Shown piece by piece: positions 1 to 6,837 of a stretch of 7,882 bases of DNA (the first letter of the stretch is position 1; every line of letters starts with the position of its first letter). A model generated the notes under the pieces. That model ran no database searches. It was not told the origin of the DNA and saw nothing but the letters and a program-made list of their open reading frames with translations. This DNA comes from Planctomycetota bacterium (GTDB lineage Bacteria > Planctomycetota > Phycisphaerae > WQYP01). The DNA lies in NCBI GenBank assembly GCA_021816165.1, contig JAKAYZ010000069.1:1-7882 (forward strand), read 5' to 3'. The position numbers and the translations under genes were made by a program.

Positions 1-2
1 CC

Positions 3-488
3 CGGGAATTGGGCACCGCCCGATTTGATGTGGAACAGCCCGCATTCAACATTATTGACCGGCGGATTGAAGTAGAGGTGCTGCCGTTCTGCCGCAAGTA
101 TGAAGTGGCCACCATCACCTGGGCACCGCTGGCCCGTGGCCGGCTGGCGGGTACGTATACCCGCGGCGGCCGCAACATTCCCCAGGGCAGCTGGTACCAT
201 GCCCAACAGAAGGCCGATTTTCCCGCCAGCCAGTGGCCGCTGATGGAAGCTCTGGATAAGCTTGCCGACGGCAAGGGCATTTCCAGCAGCCAATTCGCCA
301 TCGCCTGGTGCCTGCACGTGCCCGGCGTAACCTGCCCCATCATCGGCCCGCGCACGCTCGCCCAGGTGCAGGACAACATGGCGGCTCTGACGGTTCAGTT
401 AACCCCGGAAGACCTAAAAGCGGTTGACGCCCTCAACCCGCCCGGCAATTTATGCCGCGATCCCCACGCTGGTTCGGTGCCGCGCTGA
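3..488 (+). CDS. Aldo/keto reductase, C-terminal part (5' end outside window)
   Basis: This is the C-terminal 161 residues of an NAD(P)H-dependent aldo/keto reductase, a cytoplasmic enzyme that reduces aldehydes or ketones to alcohols. The frame is open to the left edge, so no start is visible. Recognisable family blocks in order are EQPAFNIIDRR (residues about 11-21 of the fragment), the barrel strand and loop TWAPLARGRLAGTY (about 40-53), and the C-terminal cofactor-binding block PIIGPRTLAQVQDNM (about 113-127), followed by LTPEDLKAVDAL. The family usually runs to 310-340 residues, so about half is missing, including the Asp-Tyr-Lys-His catalytic tetrad, which lies upstream of this fragment. 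The sequence resembles the aryl-alcohol-dehydrogenase-like branch, but the substrate cannot be inferred. The TGA stop is at 486-488. No clear terminator for this gene follows. Confidence 0.9.
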   Translation, partial: RELGTARFDVEQPAFNIIDRRIEVEVLPFCRKYEVATITWAPLARGRLAGTYTRGGRNIPQGSWYHAQQKADFPASQWPLMEALDKLADGKGISSSQFAIAWCLHVPGVTCPIIGPRTLAQVQDNMAALTVQLTPEDLKAVDALNPPGNLCRDPHAGSVPR

Positions 489-1094
489 TATCCGGCGAGA
501 TCCCAAACATGCAGCTTAGGGACCGGGCAGCAGTCTGCTTTGTCGGGGTTGGACCTATGAAGCCTGCAGGGACGGGTTTGCTTTTATGCAGCGCTATGAA
601 CAGCGTTAATAGCTTCCGGGTGATGTCGGTGTTCTGGAATCCGCCCGCGTTAAGGGTCTCTCAAATTTGCTGGTAAAAAAAGTTGCCCGCAAGATGCATG
701 AACTCATCGCGCGTGGGCACCGGCCGTAACGGTGAAAAATCGAGATCAGGCGCGAGCAGCATGGTCGTTGCGATTGTTTTTATGGCAGCAACGCCAGCAC
801 AATAATTAGGGGTAATGGCCCAAAAGGATGACATCCGTCGTTTTCGGCACAGACGGCTGTAGCTGTTCCTGCACCGATCCTTCACCAGCCACCTTTCTGT
901 TAAATAACATCACAGAATCACAGCTGACTGCGGCCGGGATAATCTTGTCGGGTACGGGAATTGTCGCCACGCGACAGGATGATGACCGATTAGGTCTACC
1001 GCACGTATATCCGAATGTGTCGTGAACCAAAGGTACCCGCCCCGTTACCTCCGCCCCCGTCATCTCAAGGGATGGTCCGCCAAGATAAGCCCAT
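489..1094. other. 606-base stretch with no supported gene
   Basis: No open frame here shows a recognisable domain or a good ribosome binding site. The most regular structures are the minus-strand terminator-like hairpin at 675-719 (listed separately) and a short perfect hairpin at 962-976 (TGTCGC, loop CAC, GCGACA) with no T-run. Two short frames, 661-885 (-) and 828-1025 (+), are open but unrecognised. I looked for the conserved cores of SRP RNA and tmRNA and did not find them. The region could hold a decayed gene or an unrecognised RNA. Confidence 0.5.
675..719 (-). terminator. Intrinsic terminator candidate reading leftwards
   Basis: On the minus strand an interrupted hairpin is followed within two bases by seven T residues (complement of the A-run 675-681). 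Pairs in plus coordinates are 684-688 with 715-719 (TGCCC/GGGCA), 689-690 with 711-712 (GC/GC), and 693-696 with 705-708 (GATG/CATC). Small internal loops or bulges sit between them, and the apical loop is 8 bases. GC-rich base pairs lie next to the T-run, as expected for Rho-independent termination. The nearest upstream minus-strand gene is the tRNA-Leu, whose 3' end is about 375 bases away. The hairpin therefore either ends a long tRNA read-through transcript or belongs to an unseen gene in 720-1094. Confidence 0.5.
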
Positions 1095-1176
1095 TGCTCG
1101 GGACAGGAATCGAACCTGCACTCCTTTCGGAACCGGAACCTAAATCCGGCGCGTCTGCCAATTCCGCCACCCGAGC
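1095..1176 (-). tRNA. tRNA-Leu, anticodon UAG
   Basis: The minus strand folds into a complete class II tRNA of 82 bases without an encoded CCA. The acceptor stem is GCTCGGG (complement of 1170-1176) paired with CCCGAGC (complement of 1096-1102), with discriminator A from position 1095. The D-arm contains the GGCGGAATTGGCAGACGC leucine-type pattern. The anticodon stem CCGGA/TCCGG encloses the loop TTTAGGT, so the anticodon is UAG (complement of 1140-1142), reading CUN leucine codons. A long variable arm (TCC-GAAA-GGA) is typical of leucine tRNAs, and the T-arm carries GGTTCGATTCC. The bases after the discriminator are ATGG, so CCA must be added after transcription. Leucine rather than serine is supported by discriminator A and by the anticodon itself. 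Confidence 0.97.
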
Positions 1177-1191
1177 GCACCATCAAATCTT

Positions 1192-1200
1192 ATCATACCA
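1192..1200 (-). promoter_or_regulatory. Probable tRNA-Leu promoter, extended -10
   Basis: Reading the minus strand, TGG-TATGAT (complement of 1192-1200) matches five of six -10 consensus bases and has an extended TGn element. Its expected transcription start near 1185 would leave a leader of about nine bases before the mature tRNA at 1176, which suits a tRNA gene. No good -35 hexamer lies at 16-18 bases: a TTGACC is present but about 24 bases away. The assignment rests on position and the -10 match only. Confidence 0.4.
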
Positions 1201-1239
1201 TGCGGCCGCCGCCACTCCACAGGTCAAAGCGGAGATCGA

Positions 1240-1695
1240 TTGTGCGCCTGCAGCCGCGCCGTCCCGGCGATCGTGGCGCACTTGGATGTGCCGCAGTTGC
1301 TGAATCGAGCTACGCCTGCGTTGCAACAAAGTGTGTTGCACCATCGCGGGAACCTCAAACGCTTGTTTGTGATGTTTCGGGAACTTGGACACTTGGAACA
1401 CCTCGGCACCCCCAACTACTCCATTTACACCGGTACCAGCTCCGTGAGCGGCGATGCGACCACCGGCAATTTTGTTGTTCCGGCGAAATTTGAAAACGGG
1501 CCAGCCACCATTCGAATCCAGCTTCTGAGAATAGGGAAGACTTGGAAGATTAACAGTTTTTCTATTAACTCGCCCGTATTCTTGCCGCGCACTTCAACCA
1601 CCCGTCCGGGACCAGCACGGCCTGTGGGACAGCCGAGCATTCACCGACAGCAAATCGGCCTTACGGCTGTTCCCTCATTGCAACAGGGGCGGTAG
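1240..1695 (+). CDS. Small NTF2-like (DUF3887/DUF4019-type) protein, possibly lacking its N-terminus
   Basis: The 151-residue product has the pattern of small NTF2-like domains. An amphipathic helical part (residues about 11-50, with HLDVPQLLNRATPALQQSV) is followed by beta strands. It ends in a characteristic KFENGPATIRIQLLRIGKTW block and KINSFSINS (about 82-110). The exact Pfam family is not certain. The TTG start at 1240 is chosen because GGAG at 1231-1234 lies five bases upstream and no ATG gives the full domain. The frame is open further back only to 1144, inside the opposite-strand tRNA gene. Such proteins usually carry an N-terminal signal peptide or membrane anchor, and none is seen here, so the 5' end may be truncated. 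Residues after about 113 are proline- and arginine-rich and may not belong to the original domain. Function is unknown. Confidence 0.55.
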   Translation: MCACSRAVPAIVAHLDVPQLLNRATPALQQSVLHHRGNLKRLFVMFRELGHLEHLGTPNYSIYTGTSSVSGDATTGNFVVPAKFENGPATIRIQLLRIGKTWKINSFSINSPVFLPRTSTTRPGPARPVGQPSIHRQQIGLTAVPSLQQGR

Positions 1696-1759
1696 ATTGG
1701 GCCGGTACCGCGGCCAAATATCCTGTCGCGGTGTCGTGGCAGGAAACGTATGGTACGGT

Positions 1760-2725
1760 TCAATCGCTTAATGAATTAATGGTTGTCCGCGTGAAGGCGG
1801 CGGCTTGTTTAGCGGCGTCGCTGATCCATCCGTTATTGGAGTGGCTTTCCGTCTTAAGGACGGCAAGCATGGCGCGGGCTTTACCGGCGTTGGCTGTCGT
1901 CCAACGGGCCACGCCCAGGCTGGTGATCGCGGCAATGCGCCAGGAAATGTCGCGGTCGTGGCGGATGATGTTGATGAGATCGGGAGCCGACGGGTTTAAA
2001 TTGTGAACAATTTGGTATTTGGCATCCCACTTGGTCAGAGCCGCTTTCACATGCCGATTCAGTTTCAAAACTGAATGTTCAAGGTCCATATTCTGAAGTG
2101 GGCCTTTCCGGTAAAGGGATCTCATACCGGCCAGCGACTCCTCCATGGCATCGATGCCGACCATCCGTTCCGGCACAAAAAGTCCTTTTTTCCAGAGCCG
2201 ATATCCAAAAGCCAACCCTGCGGAGAAGGCTACCTGGGCCTTTTTGGGATGACGATTGGAGAATTCATCCGCGGCGCCCGCCTGTGCGGTAATGGTCAAC
2301 AGAGTTTCCAGATGGCTTTGGACCTCATCATAGACCTTGGGCAGGGGCGGATGCTGGTAAAACAGGAGATGGGGCCGGGTCAGGCCTTTACCCGCGGCCT
2401 TTTCAAGCAGGGTTAAAATGGGAAGCAGTGCAGGGTCGCCGGCAGGATCAACATTGTGGTTGATGTGTCGCAGTGCGTGGAGACCAGGTGCCAGGGTCTG
2501 CAGCTTTTGGTACGCCTGTTTGTACAAAGCCCCGGCCCCAAATCCAGTGGTGGGTGGTAAGAGGCCAGCGGGCTGCGCGCCCACTCTTATCGGCTCCATA
2601 AAACCCGGAGCCATAGTCTTGCTGCTGGCCGGTCCAACGCCCGTGGGCATCATGCTGTAGATCAAGGCGGCCGCAAAAATAGCGACGATCGCAAACGCAA
2701 TGCCGAATCCAACTTTCCAACTCAC
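1760..2725 (-). CDS. Unrecognised single-pass membrane protein with HEAT-like C-terminus
   Basis: This 321-residue protein begins SWK and then has one hydrophobic segment at residues about 5-26 (VGFGIAFAIVAIFAAALIYS), a likely membrane anchor with the bulk outside the cytoplasm. A Pro/Gly-rich linker follows to about residue 60, then a mostly helical body. Near the C-terminus (about 235-310), ISWRIAAITSLGVARW and WISDAAKQAAAF resemble paired HEAT-like helices that I associate with planctomycete hypothetical proteins. No catalytic motif is visible. The GTG start at 2725 is preferred over the upstream ATG at 2812, because AGAGGT (complement of 2731-2736) sits five bases ahead of it and the extra 29 residues are low-complexity Gly/Pro/Val. 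It is divergent from argJ and converges with the gene at 1240-1695. Its role is unknown. Confidence 0.75.
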   Translation of the reverse strand: MSWKVGFGIAFAIVAIFAAALIYSMMPTGVGPASSKTMAPGFMEPIRVGAQPAGLLPPTTGFGAGALYKQAYQKLQTLAPGLHALRHINHNVDPAGDPALLPILTLLEKAAGKGLTRPHLLFYQHPPLPKVYDEVQSHLETLLTITAQAGAADEFSNRHPKKAQVAFSAGLAFGYRLWKKGLFVPERMVGIDAMEESLAGMRSLYRKGPLQNMDLEHSVLKLNRHVKAALTKWDAKYQIVHNLNPSAPDLINIIRHDRDISWRIAAITSLGVARWTTANAGKARAMLAVLKTESHSNNGWISDAAKQAAAFTRTTINSLSD

Positions 2726-2902
2726 GCCGCACCTCTTGACTTTCGAGTAAACCCAACCGCCGACCGGCGCAGGCCCGCCGGTTACAACGCCCACCGGGCC
2801 AAGGCCGACCACCGCATTTTGGCAGTTCCTTGGGCCGTGTCAACCTCCGGCGGTTGGAATCGATCCGGTTGCGTTGTGCCCGAGCGGCTTGGCTGCCTGC
2901 GC

Positions 2903-2930
2903 TTGCGGTTCTGCTTCACCATGGTACAAC
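2903..2930 (+). promoter_or_regulatory. Weak promoter candidate for argJ
   Basis: Within the 277-base divergent region 2726-3002, TTGCGG (2903-2908) and TACAAC (2925-2930) are separated by 16 bases. They match three and four consensus positions. The start would be about 65 bases ahead of the argJ ATG. No ARG-box-like palindrome was recognised, and the rest of the divergent region shows nothing firm. Confidence 0.2.
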
Positions 2931-3002
2931 ATCGAACCGGGCGGCAAATCCGGCAAGGAATGGCGCCCAGGGGTCTGCTGTTATAGCCAGGCGGTTTTGA
3001 TC

Positions 3003-4223
3003 ATGGCCAATGAAACTATTACCAGCGTTCCAGGCTTTTTGGCCGGGGCGCTGCGCTGCGGCATCAAACAATCCAATAAACCAGATTTAGCCATGCTCGT
3101 AAGCAAGGTGCCAGCCGCCGCTGCTGCCGTATTCACGCGTAATAAAATCGTGGGTGCTCCGATTATCGTGGGCCGGCAGAATTTGCGCAGCGGCCGGCTG
3201 CATGGTTGTATCATCAATAGTGGATGCTCCAATGTCTGCACGGGCCAGCGCGGCATCCGCGATGCCCGGGAAATGTGCCAACTGACGGCCGCATCGCTGA
3301 CGCCGCGAATACCGGCCTTATCTGCGGCTTTGATCTTACCCAGCAGCACCGGCGTGATTGGGCATTTTTTGCCAATGGCCAAGCTCCGGGCCGGAATTCC
3401 CCGGTTGGCCGGTGAAATAAGCGACAGCCAGTCCGCGGGCCAGGCTTTTGCCCAGGGGATATTAACCACCGACACGCGGGTAAAAATGGCCGCCGTTACC
3501 GTGGCCCTTGGTTCGGCGAAGGTCCGGATTGCCGGGGTGTGTAAAGGCTCCGGCATGATCGCGCCGAACATGGCCACCATGCTGGCCTACGTGGCAACGG
3601 ATGCGGCCATTATTGCGCCGCTGTTGCAGCGGACCGTGCAATCGGTCGTGGATGAAACTTTTAACTGTGTTACTGTGGACCAACATACCAGCACCAGTGA
3701 TACCTTCGCGTGCCTGGCCAATGGCCTGGCGGATCACCGGGTTTTGCGAACTCCCGGACCGGTTTGGCAACGCTTCCGGGACGCCCTGTTTGAGGTGTGC
3801 GATGCGTTGTCCCGGCAGATCGCCTCCGACGGCGAAGGTGCCACCAAATTGGTGCGGGTTCTGGTTACCGGCGCGGCTTCGGCCACAGATGCCCGCAAAG
3901 CCGCCATGGCCATTGCCAACAGCCCGCTGGTGAAAACGGCCATTCATGGCGGGGATCCGAATTGGGGCCGGTTTGTCAGTGCGGCCGGTTATTCCGGGGC
4001 CAGGATGCGGGCCGATCGCTGTACGTGTCGTGTGGGCAAGATCACGGTTTTCAAAAATGGACAGCCGACCCGGGTCGATCTGGGCACCGTTGAACAGGCT
4101 ATGAAGCAGTCCGAACTGGATATTACCGTGGACCTGGGCACCGCGCGGGCATTCACCTGCCGCGTATACACCTGTGATTTATCCCGCCAGTACATCACCA
4201 TCAACGCGGATTACCATACGTGA
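3003..4223 (+). CDS. argJ: Glutamate N-acetyltransferase / amino-acid acetyltransferase ArgJ
   Basis: ArgJ transfers the acetyl group from N-acetylornithine to glutamate, recycling it in cytoplasmic arginine biosynthesis. Bifunctional members also make N-acetylglutamate from acetyl-CoA. The 406-residue length is normal. The self-cleavage site is clear: KGSGMIAPNMATML at residues 181-194, with Thr192 as the expected N-terminal nucleophile of the beta chain. The oxyanion-hole block STGVIG (115-120, Thr116-Gly117), TTDT (155-158), GGDPNWGR (316-323) and the C-terminal CDLSRQYITINADYHT are all present. The usual INSGNANACTG block instead reads INSGCSNVCTG (71-81). The ATG at 3003 is chosen because the family N-terminus (ITSVPGFLAG) begins there, with AGGCGG at 2989-2994 as a ribosome binding site. 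The 43 open codons upstream look unrelated. Mono- or bifunctionality cannot be decided from sequence. No other arginine gene is adjacent. Confidence 0.96.
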   Translation: MANETITSVPGFLAGALRCGIKQSNKPDLAMLVSKVPAAAAAVFTRNKIVGAPIIVGRQNLRSGRLHGCIINSGCSNVCTGQRGIRDAREMCQLTAASLTPRIPALSAALILPSSTGVIGHFLPMAKLRAGIPRLAGEISDSQSAGQAFAQGILTTDTRVKMAAVTVALGSAKVRIAGVCKGSGMIAPNMATMLAYVATDAAIIAPLLQRTVQSVVDETFNCVTVDQHTSTSDTFACLANGLADHRVLRTPGPVWQRFRDALFEVCDALSRQIASDGEGATKLVRVLVTGAASATDARKAAMAIANSPLVKTAIHGGDPNWGRFVSAAGYSGARMRADRCTCRVGKITVFKNGQPTRVDLGTVEQAMKQSELDITVDLGTARAFTCRVYTCDLSRQYITINADYHT

Positions 4224-4265
4224 TATGCCGACCCATGAACCGCCGGGTGATACCACATAGGTTCC

Positions 4266-4287
4266 GGACCGTGAAGGCCAGTGGTCC
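4266..4287. terminator. Weak hairpin between convergent argJ and esterase genes
   Basis: GGACC (4266-4270) and GGTCC (4283-4287) form a five-pair stem around a 12-base loop in the 94-base convergent gap. It could serve transcripts from both sides, but no T-run follows on either strand, so it is not a classic intrinsic terminator. Confidence 0.2.
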
Positions 4288-4317
4288 TGATGCGGCCGCA
4301 GAGGTTTGTGCCAACCG

Positions 4318-5073
4318 TTAAATTTTCAAATTTTTGGCGTGAAACGCCAGTGCATCTTGAATATGGGCATCCCAATAGGGCCAATCGTGGGCCCCGGGAT
4401 ATTCATGATACGTATGTTTGTACCGGAGCTTGAGCAGATGGCGATGCATTTGACGGTTGTCCTGGATTAACGAATCCTGCGTGCCGCAGTCAATCCACAG
4501 GCACGGACGGCGGCTTCTGGGACAGGTCTCGGCCAAGGCCACACAATCCTCCCGGCCACCGGCGGCGGAAGTTCCGAAAATGGCCTTGGCCTCCAGAATA
4601 TAGGAATCCGTCTGTGTGGCCTGGGCCAGGGCGGCCAGGCGGGTCAGCGCTCCGCTATGCGAATGCGCTGAACAGAATACATCCGGATGTTTCAGCGCCA
4701 GTTTTATCGCTCCGTATCCGCCCATGGAAAGGCCGCCAATGGCCCGGCCGTGCCGTTCGCAAATCACGGGAAACGTCCGTTCCACAAATCCAATGACATC
4801 CTTCATGATATGATCTTCAAACCGCAGCCCTGGTGGATGGACGCTGTTGGTGTACCAACCCCGGTTGCTGTCGGGCATGACGACGATTAATTTCATATTG
4901 GAAACGTAGCGCTCAATACTGGTGCGCCGGCACCAGCCGGTATAATCATCGGAAAGGCCATGCAGCAGATACAGCACCGGTGCCCGGCCTTTGAGATTCT
5001 CCGGAATAATCACATTCATGCCGGCGGCCTTTTGAATAGCCGCCCCAAAAAAACTCACCTGACAAATCACCAT
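4318..5073 (-). CDS. Alpha/beta-hydrolase esterase, esterase D / tributyrin esterase (EstA) type
   Basis: The 251-residue protein is a complete serine esterase of the PF00756 family, predicted to hydrolyse short acyl esters in the cytoplasm. No signal peptide is visible. The oxyanion region YLLHGLSDDYTGW (35-47) and TSIERY (51-56) precede the nucleophile elbow GLSMGGYGA (114-122), with Ser116. The remaining triad members are inferred as Asp200 in CGTQD and His229 in GAHDW. The layout closely follows the tributyrin esterase group and is related to S-formylglutathione hydrolase, but the substrate is open. The ATG at 5073 is preceded by GAAAGG about eight bases upstream. It lies 101 bases downstream of zwf on the same strand, so co-transcription is plausible, and it converges on argJ. 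It is fairly Cys-rich (seven Cys). A carbohydrate-ester role is possible but not shown. Confidence 0.92.
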   Translation of the reverse strand: MVICQVSFFGAAIQKAAGMNVIIPENLKGRAPVLYLLHGLSDDYTGWCRRTSIERYVSNMKLIVVMPDSNRGWYTNSVHPPGLRFEDHIMKDVIGFVERTFPVICERHGRAIGGLSMGGYGAIKLALKHPDVFCSAHSHSGALTRLAALAQATQTDSYILEAKAIFGTSAAGGREDCVALAETCPRSRRPCLWIDCGTQDSLIQDNRQMHRHLLKLRYKHTYHEYPGAHDWPYWDAHIQDALAFHAKNLKI

Positions 5074-5119
5074 TGGGTAAACCTTTCGTAAATACCTACC
5101 GTCCTACAACCACAGGGAA

Positions 5120-5146
5120 CCGGCTTAAACAAACAGACCGAGCCGG
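5120..5146 (-). repeat. Intercistronic inverted repeat between zwf and the esterase gene
   Basis: CCGGCT (5120-5125) and AGCCGG (5141-5146) form a perfect six-base inverted repeat with a 15-base loop in the 101-base gap. On the minus-strand transcript it would fold between the two coding regions. There is no following U-run, so attenuation or mRNA stabilisation is as likely as termination. Confidence 0.3.
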
Positions 5147-5174
5147 GCCTTTCCTGGTCAACATTGCATCCCGG

Positions 5175-6746
5175 TCAACCCTTCGGTGGGCCATCCCGAT
5201 CGTGTGAACCCAAGGCATCCCACAACCGGCCATCCTGGGCCAATAATGCATCGGCTTCCACCGGGCCCCAAGTTCCGGGTTCATAGCGGGCCAGAGGTGA
5301 TAAACCCTGCCGCCAACCCTGTTCGATGCCGTCGATAATAGCCCATGAGCTTTCCACCTCATCCCGGCGGATAAACAACGTGGCATCACCGAGAATGGCA
5401 TCCAAAAGCAGCCGTTCATACGCTTCCGGCGAATAGCTGCCGAAGGCTTCGTGGTATTCAAAATCCATGTGCACAGGAGCTATTTTGGTGGCCGTGCCCG
5501 GTCGCTTGGCGTTGATCAGCAATGATATTCCTTCGCCGGGTTGAATGCGCAGCGTCAGCACATTGCGCGATACGCGATTGGCCTGGGCATTAAAAAGCAC
5601 GCCCGGTGCGGAGTTGAAATGAATGTTCACCTCCGAACCTTGGCGCTTCATCAATTTGCCGCTGCGCAGATAAAATGGCACGCCGTGCCAGCGCCAATTG
5701 TTGATGAAAAGTTTTACCGCAGCGTAGGTTTCGATGGTGCTTTCCGGATGCACACCGCGCTCCTGCAAATATCCGATGACGGGTTGGCCATTGACCCGCC
5801 CGGAGGTATATTGCCCGCGGATGGTCCGTTCGGCCACGTCCCTGCTGCCGAAGGGTGGAATCGACCGGAGCACGCGCAGTTTTTCATCGCGAATGGCATC
5901 GCCATCCAACGCCACGGGCGGTTCCATCGCCACCAGGGCTAGAAGTTGCATGAGGTGGTTTTGGACCATGTCGCGCAACGTGCCGGCGGTTTCAAAATAG
6001 CCGCCGCGTCCTTCCACTCCCAGCGTTTCGCCCACGGTGATCTGTACATGATCCACATAGCGGCGGTTCCAGATGGGTTCAAAAATGCCGTTGGCAAACC
6101 GAAAAACCAGCAGATTCTGTACCGTTTGCTTACCCAGATAATGGTCAATGCGATAGACCTGTGATTCGTCGAAGACACGATTGACGCGTGTGTTCAAGTC
6201 GCGGGCGGTTTGCAGATCGCGACCGAACGGCTTTTCCACAATAATCCGCCGCCACGCCGCACTGCTGAACGGGTCAATGTTGCCCAAGCCAGCCTCCAGC
6301 AGTTGATCCACAATGGTGCCGAATTCCACGGGGCTGGTGGAGAGATAATATAGTCGCCGACCGCCGGTACCGTGGGTTTGATCCAGCGTGGCGAGCCGTT
6401 GGGCCAGGCTGCGATAGCCTGCGGCATCTTCAAACGTGCTTTGATGATAAAAAATACGGCTGGATAAGTCGTTCCATAAATCCGGATCCACCGGGCGAGA
6501 CCGCGAAAACTTATTCACGCCGTCCAGCACCTCCTGTCGGAATTGCTCGTCGGTTTTGGGACGACGGGCAAACCCGATCACCACTGTGGAGCGCGGTAAG
6601 GCGCCTTCTCGCGTTAGATTGTAGATGGCAGGAATCAGCTTGCGAGCGGTCAAATCACCAGTCGCTCCGAAAATCACAATTGCACATGGGGCGGCAGTTG
6701 AACTCGAGCTGGGGGTGGACCTGTCTTCTTCGTTATTGCTATTCAC
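5175..6746 (-). CDS. zwf: Glucose-6-phosphate 1-dehydrogenase
   Basis: This enzyme oxidises glucose-6-phosphate to 6-phosphogluconolactone with reduction of NADP+ (or NAD+), opening the oxidative pentose phosphate and Entner-Doudoroff routes in the cytoplasm. The 523-residue protein is complete. The Rossmann motif is [13 protein letters not shown] (25-37), with IGFARR (57-62) near the cofactor phosphate site. The substrate motif RIDHYLGK is at 199-206 (Asp201, His202), and the catalytic base region DMVQNH is at 259-264 (His264). EKPFG is at 171-175. The start is GTG at 6746, with GAAAGGA about 11 bases upstream, and no in-frame ATG lies nearby. The N-terminal 19 residues are polar and Ser/Thr-rich, ahead of the conserved fold, and probably disordered. 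It is divergent from the HIT gene and is followed by the esterase gene. No pgl or gnd gene is seen beside it. Confidence 0.97.
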   Translation of the reverse strand: MNSNNEEDRSTPSSSSTAAPCAIVIFGATGDLTARKLIPAIYNLTREGALPRSTVVIGFARRPKTDEQFRQEVLDGVNKFSRSRPVDPDLWNDLSSRIFYHQSTFEDAAGYRSLAQRLATLDQTHGTGGRRLYYLSTSPVEFGTIVDQLLEAGLGNIDPFSSAAWRRIIVEKPFGRDLQTARDLNTRVNRVFDESQVYRIDHYLGKQTVQNLLVFRFANGIFEPIWNRRYVDHVQITVGETLGVEGRGGYFETAGTLRDMVQNHLMQLLALVAMEPPVALDGDAIRDEKLRVLRSIPPFGSRDVAERTIRGQYTSGRVNGQPVIGYLQERGVHPESTIETYAAVKLFINNWRWHGVPFYLRSGKLMKRQGSEVNIHFNSAPGVLFNAQANRVSRNVLTLRIQPGEGISLLINAKRPGTATKIAPVHMDFEYHEAFGSYSPEAYERLLLDAILGDATLFIRRDEVESSWAIIDGIEQGWRQGLSPLARYEPGTWGPVEADALLAQDGRLWDALGSHDRDGPPKG

Positions 6747-6775
6747 TAATGCACCGGATCCTTTCAGTCATTTTC

Positions 6776-6821
6776 TTTACCCCGCAATCCGGGTATTCTA
6801 GCATACCACTGGCAAAATAAA
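6776..6821. promoter_or_regulatory. Overlapping divergent promoters for zwf and the HIT-kdsB unit
   Basis: Rightward, TTTACC (6776-6781) and TAGCAT (6799-6804) are separated by 17 bases and match four positions each. The start near 6811 would lie about 27 bases before the HIT gene. Leftward, TGC-TAGAAT (complement of 6795-6803) is a good extended -10, with a poor -35 TTTATT (complement of 6816-6821). The leftward start would fall near 6788, about 40 bases ahead of zwf. The two -10 elements overlap, so the promoters would compete. Confidence 0.4.
6778..6795. repeat. Imperfect dyad, possible operator
   Basis: TACCC (6778-6782) is mirrored by GGGTA (6791-6795). In an alternative register, CCCG (6781-6784) pairs with CGGG (6790-6793) around CAATC. 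The dyad lies between the rightward -35 and -10 and covers the predicted leftward start, where a repressor could act on both. The arms are short, so chance is not excluded. Confidence 0.3.
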
Positions 6822-6837
6822 CGAGCTTGGTGATTTT

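Noticed and set aside
661..885. A 74-codon minus-strand frame ending in GNFFYQQI
   Set aside because: It reads through the terminator-like hairpin and its T-run, and it has no recognised family and no clear ribosome binding site. It could be a decayed gene, but that is not supported.
962..976. A perfect six-base hairpin with a three-base loop
   Set aside because: It is short, has no T-run and no gene end beside it, so it is not called as a terminator.
828..1025. A 65-codon plus-strand frame
   Set aside because: No family, no ribosome binding site and no hydrophobic or repeat pattern. Short enough to be chance.
806..1186. A 126-codon minus-strand open frame running through the tRNA
   Set aside because: Its first third is the translation of tRNA-Leu itself, a common artefact. 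The rest has no recognisable domain or start signal.
2726..2812. A 29-residue N-terminal extension of the membrane protein from an upstream ATG
   Set aside because: The extension is Gly/Pro/Val low complexity, while the GTG at 2725 has a strong AGAGGT five bases ahead and begins right before the membrane segment.
2448..2843. A 131-codon minus-strand frame overlapping the membrane protein gene
   Set aside because: It lies in another frame of the well-supported 1760-2725 gene, is Arg/Gly/Trp-rich, and has no domain.
2874..3002. A 43-codon N-terminal extension of ArgJ
   Set aside because: Family proteins start at about the ITSVPGF block. The extension is Cys/Gly-rich and unrelated, and the ATG at 3003 has a usable ribosome binding site.
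3462..3947. Long open frames opposite argJ, and similar ones opposite zwf and the esterase
   Set aside because: They are GC-driven shadows of well-identified genes, with Arg/Pro/His-rich products and no domains.
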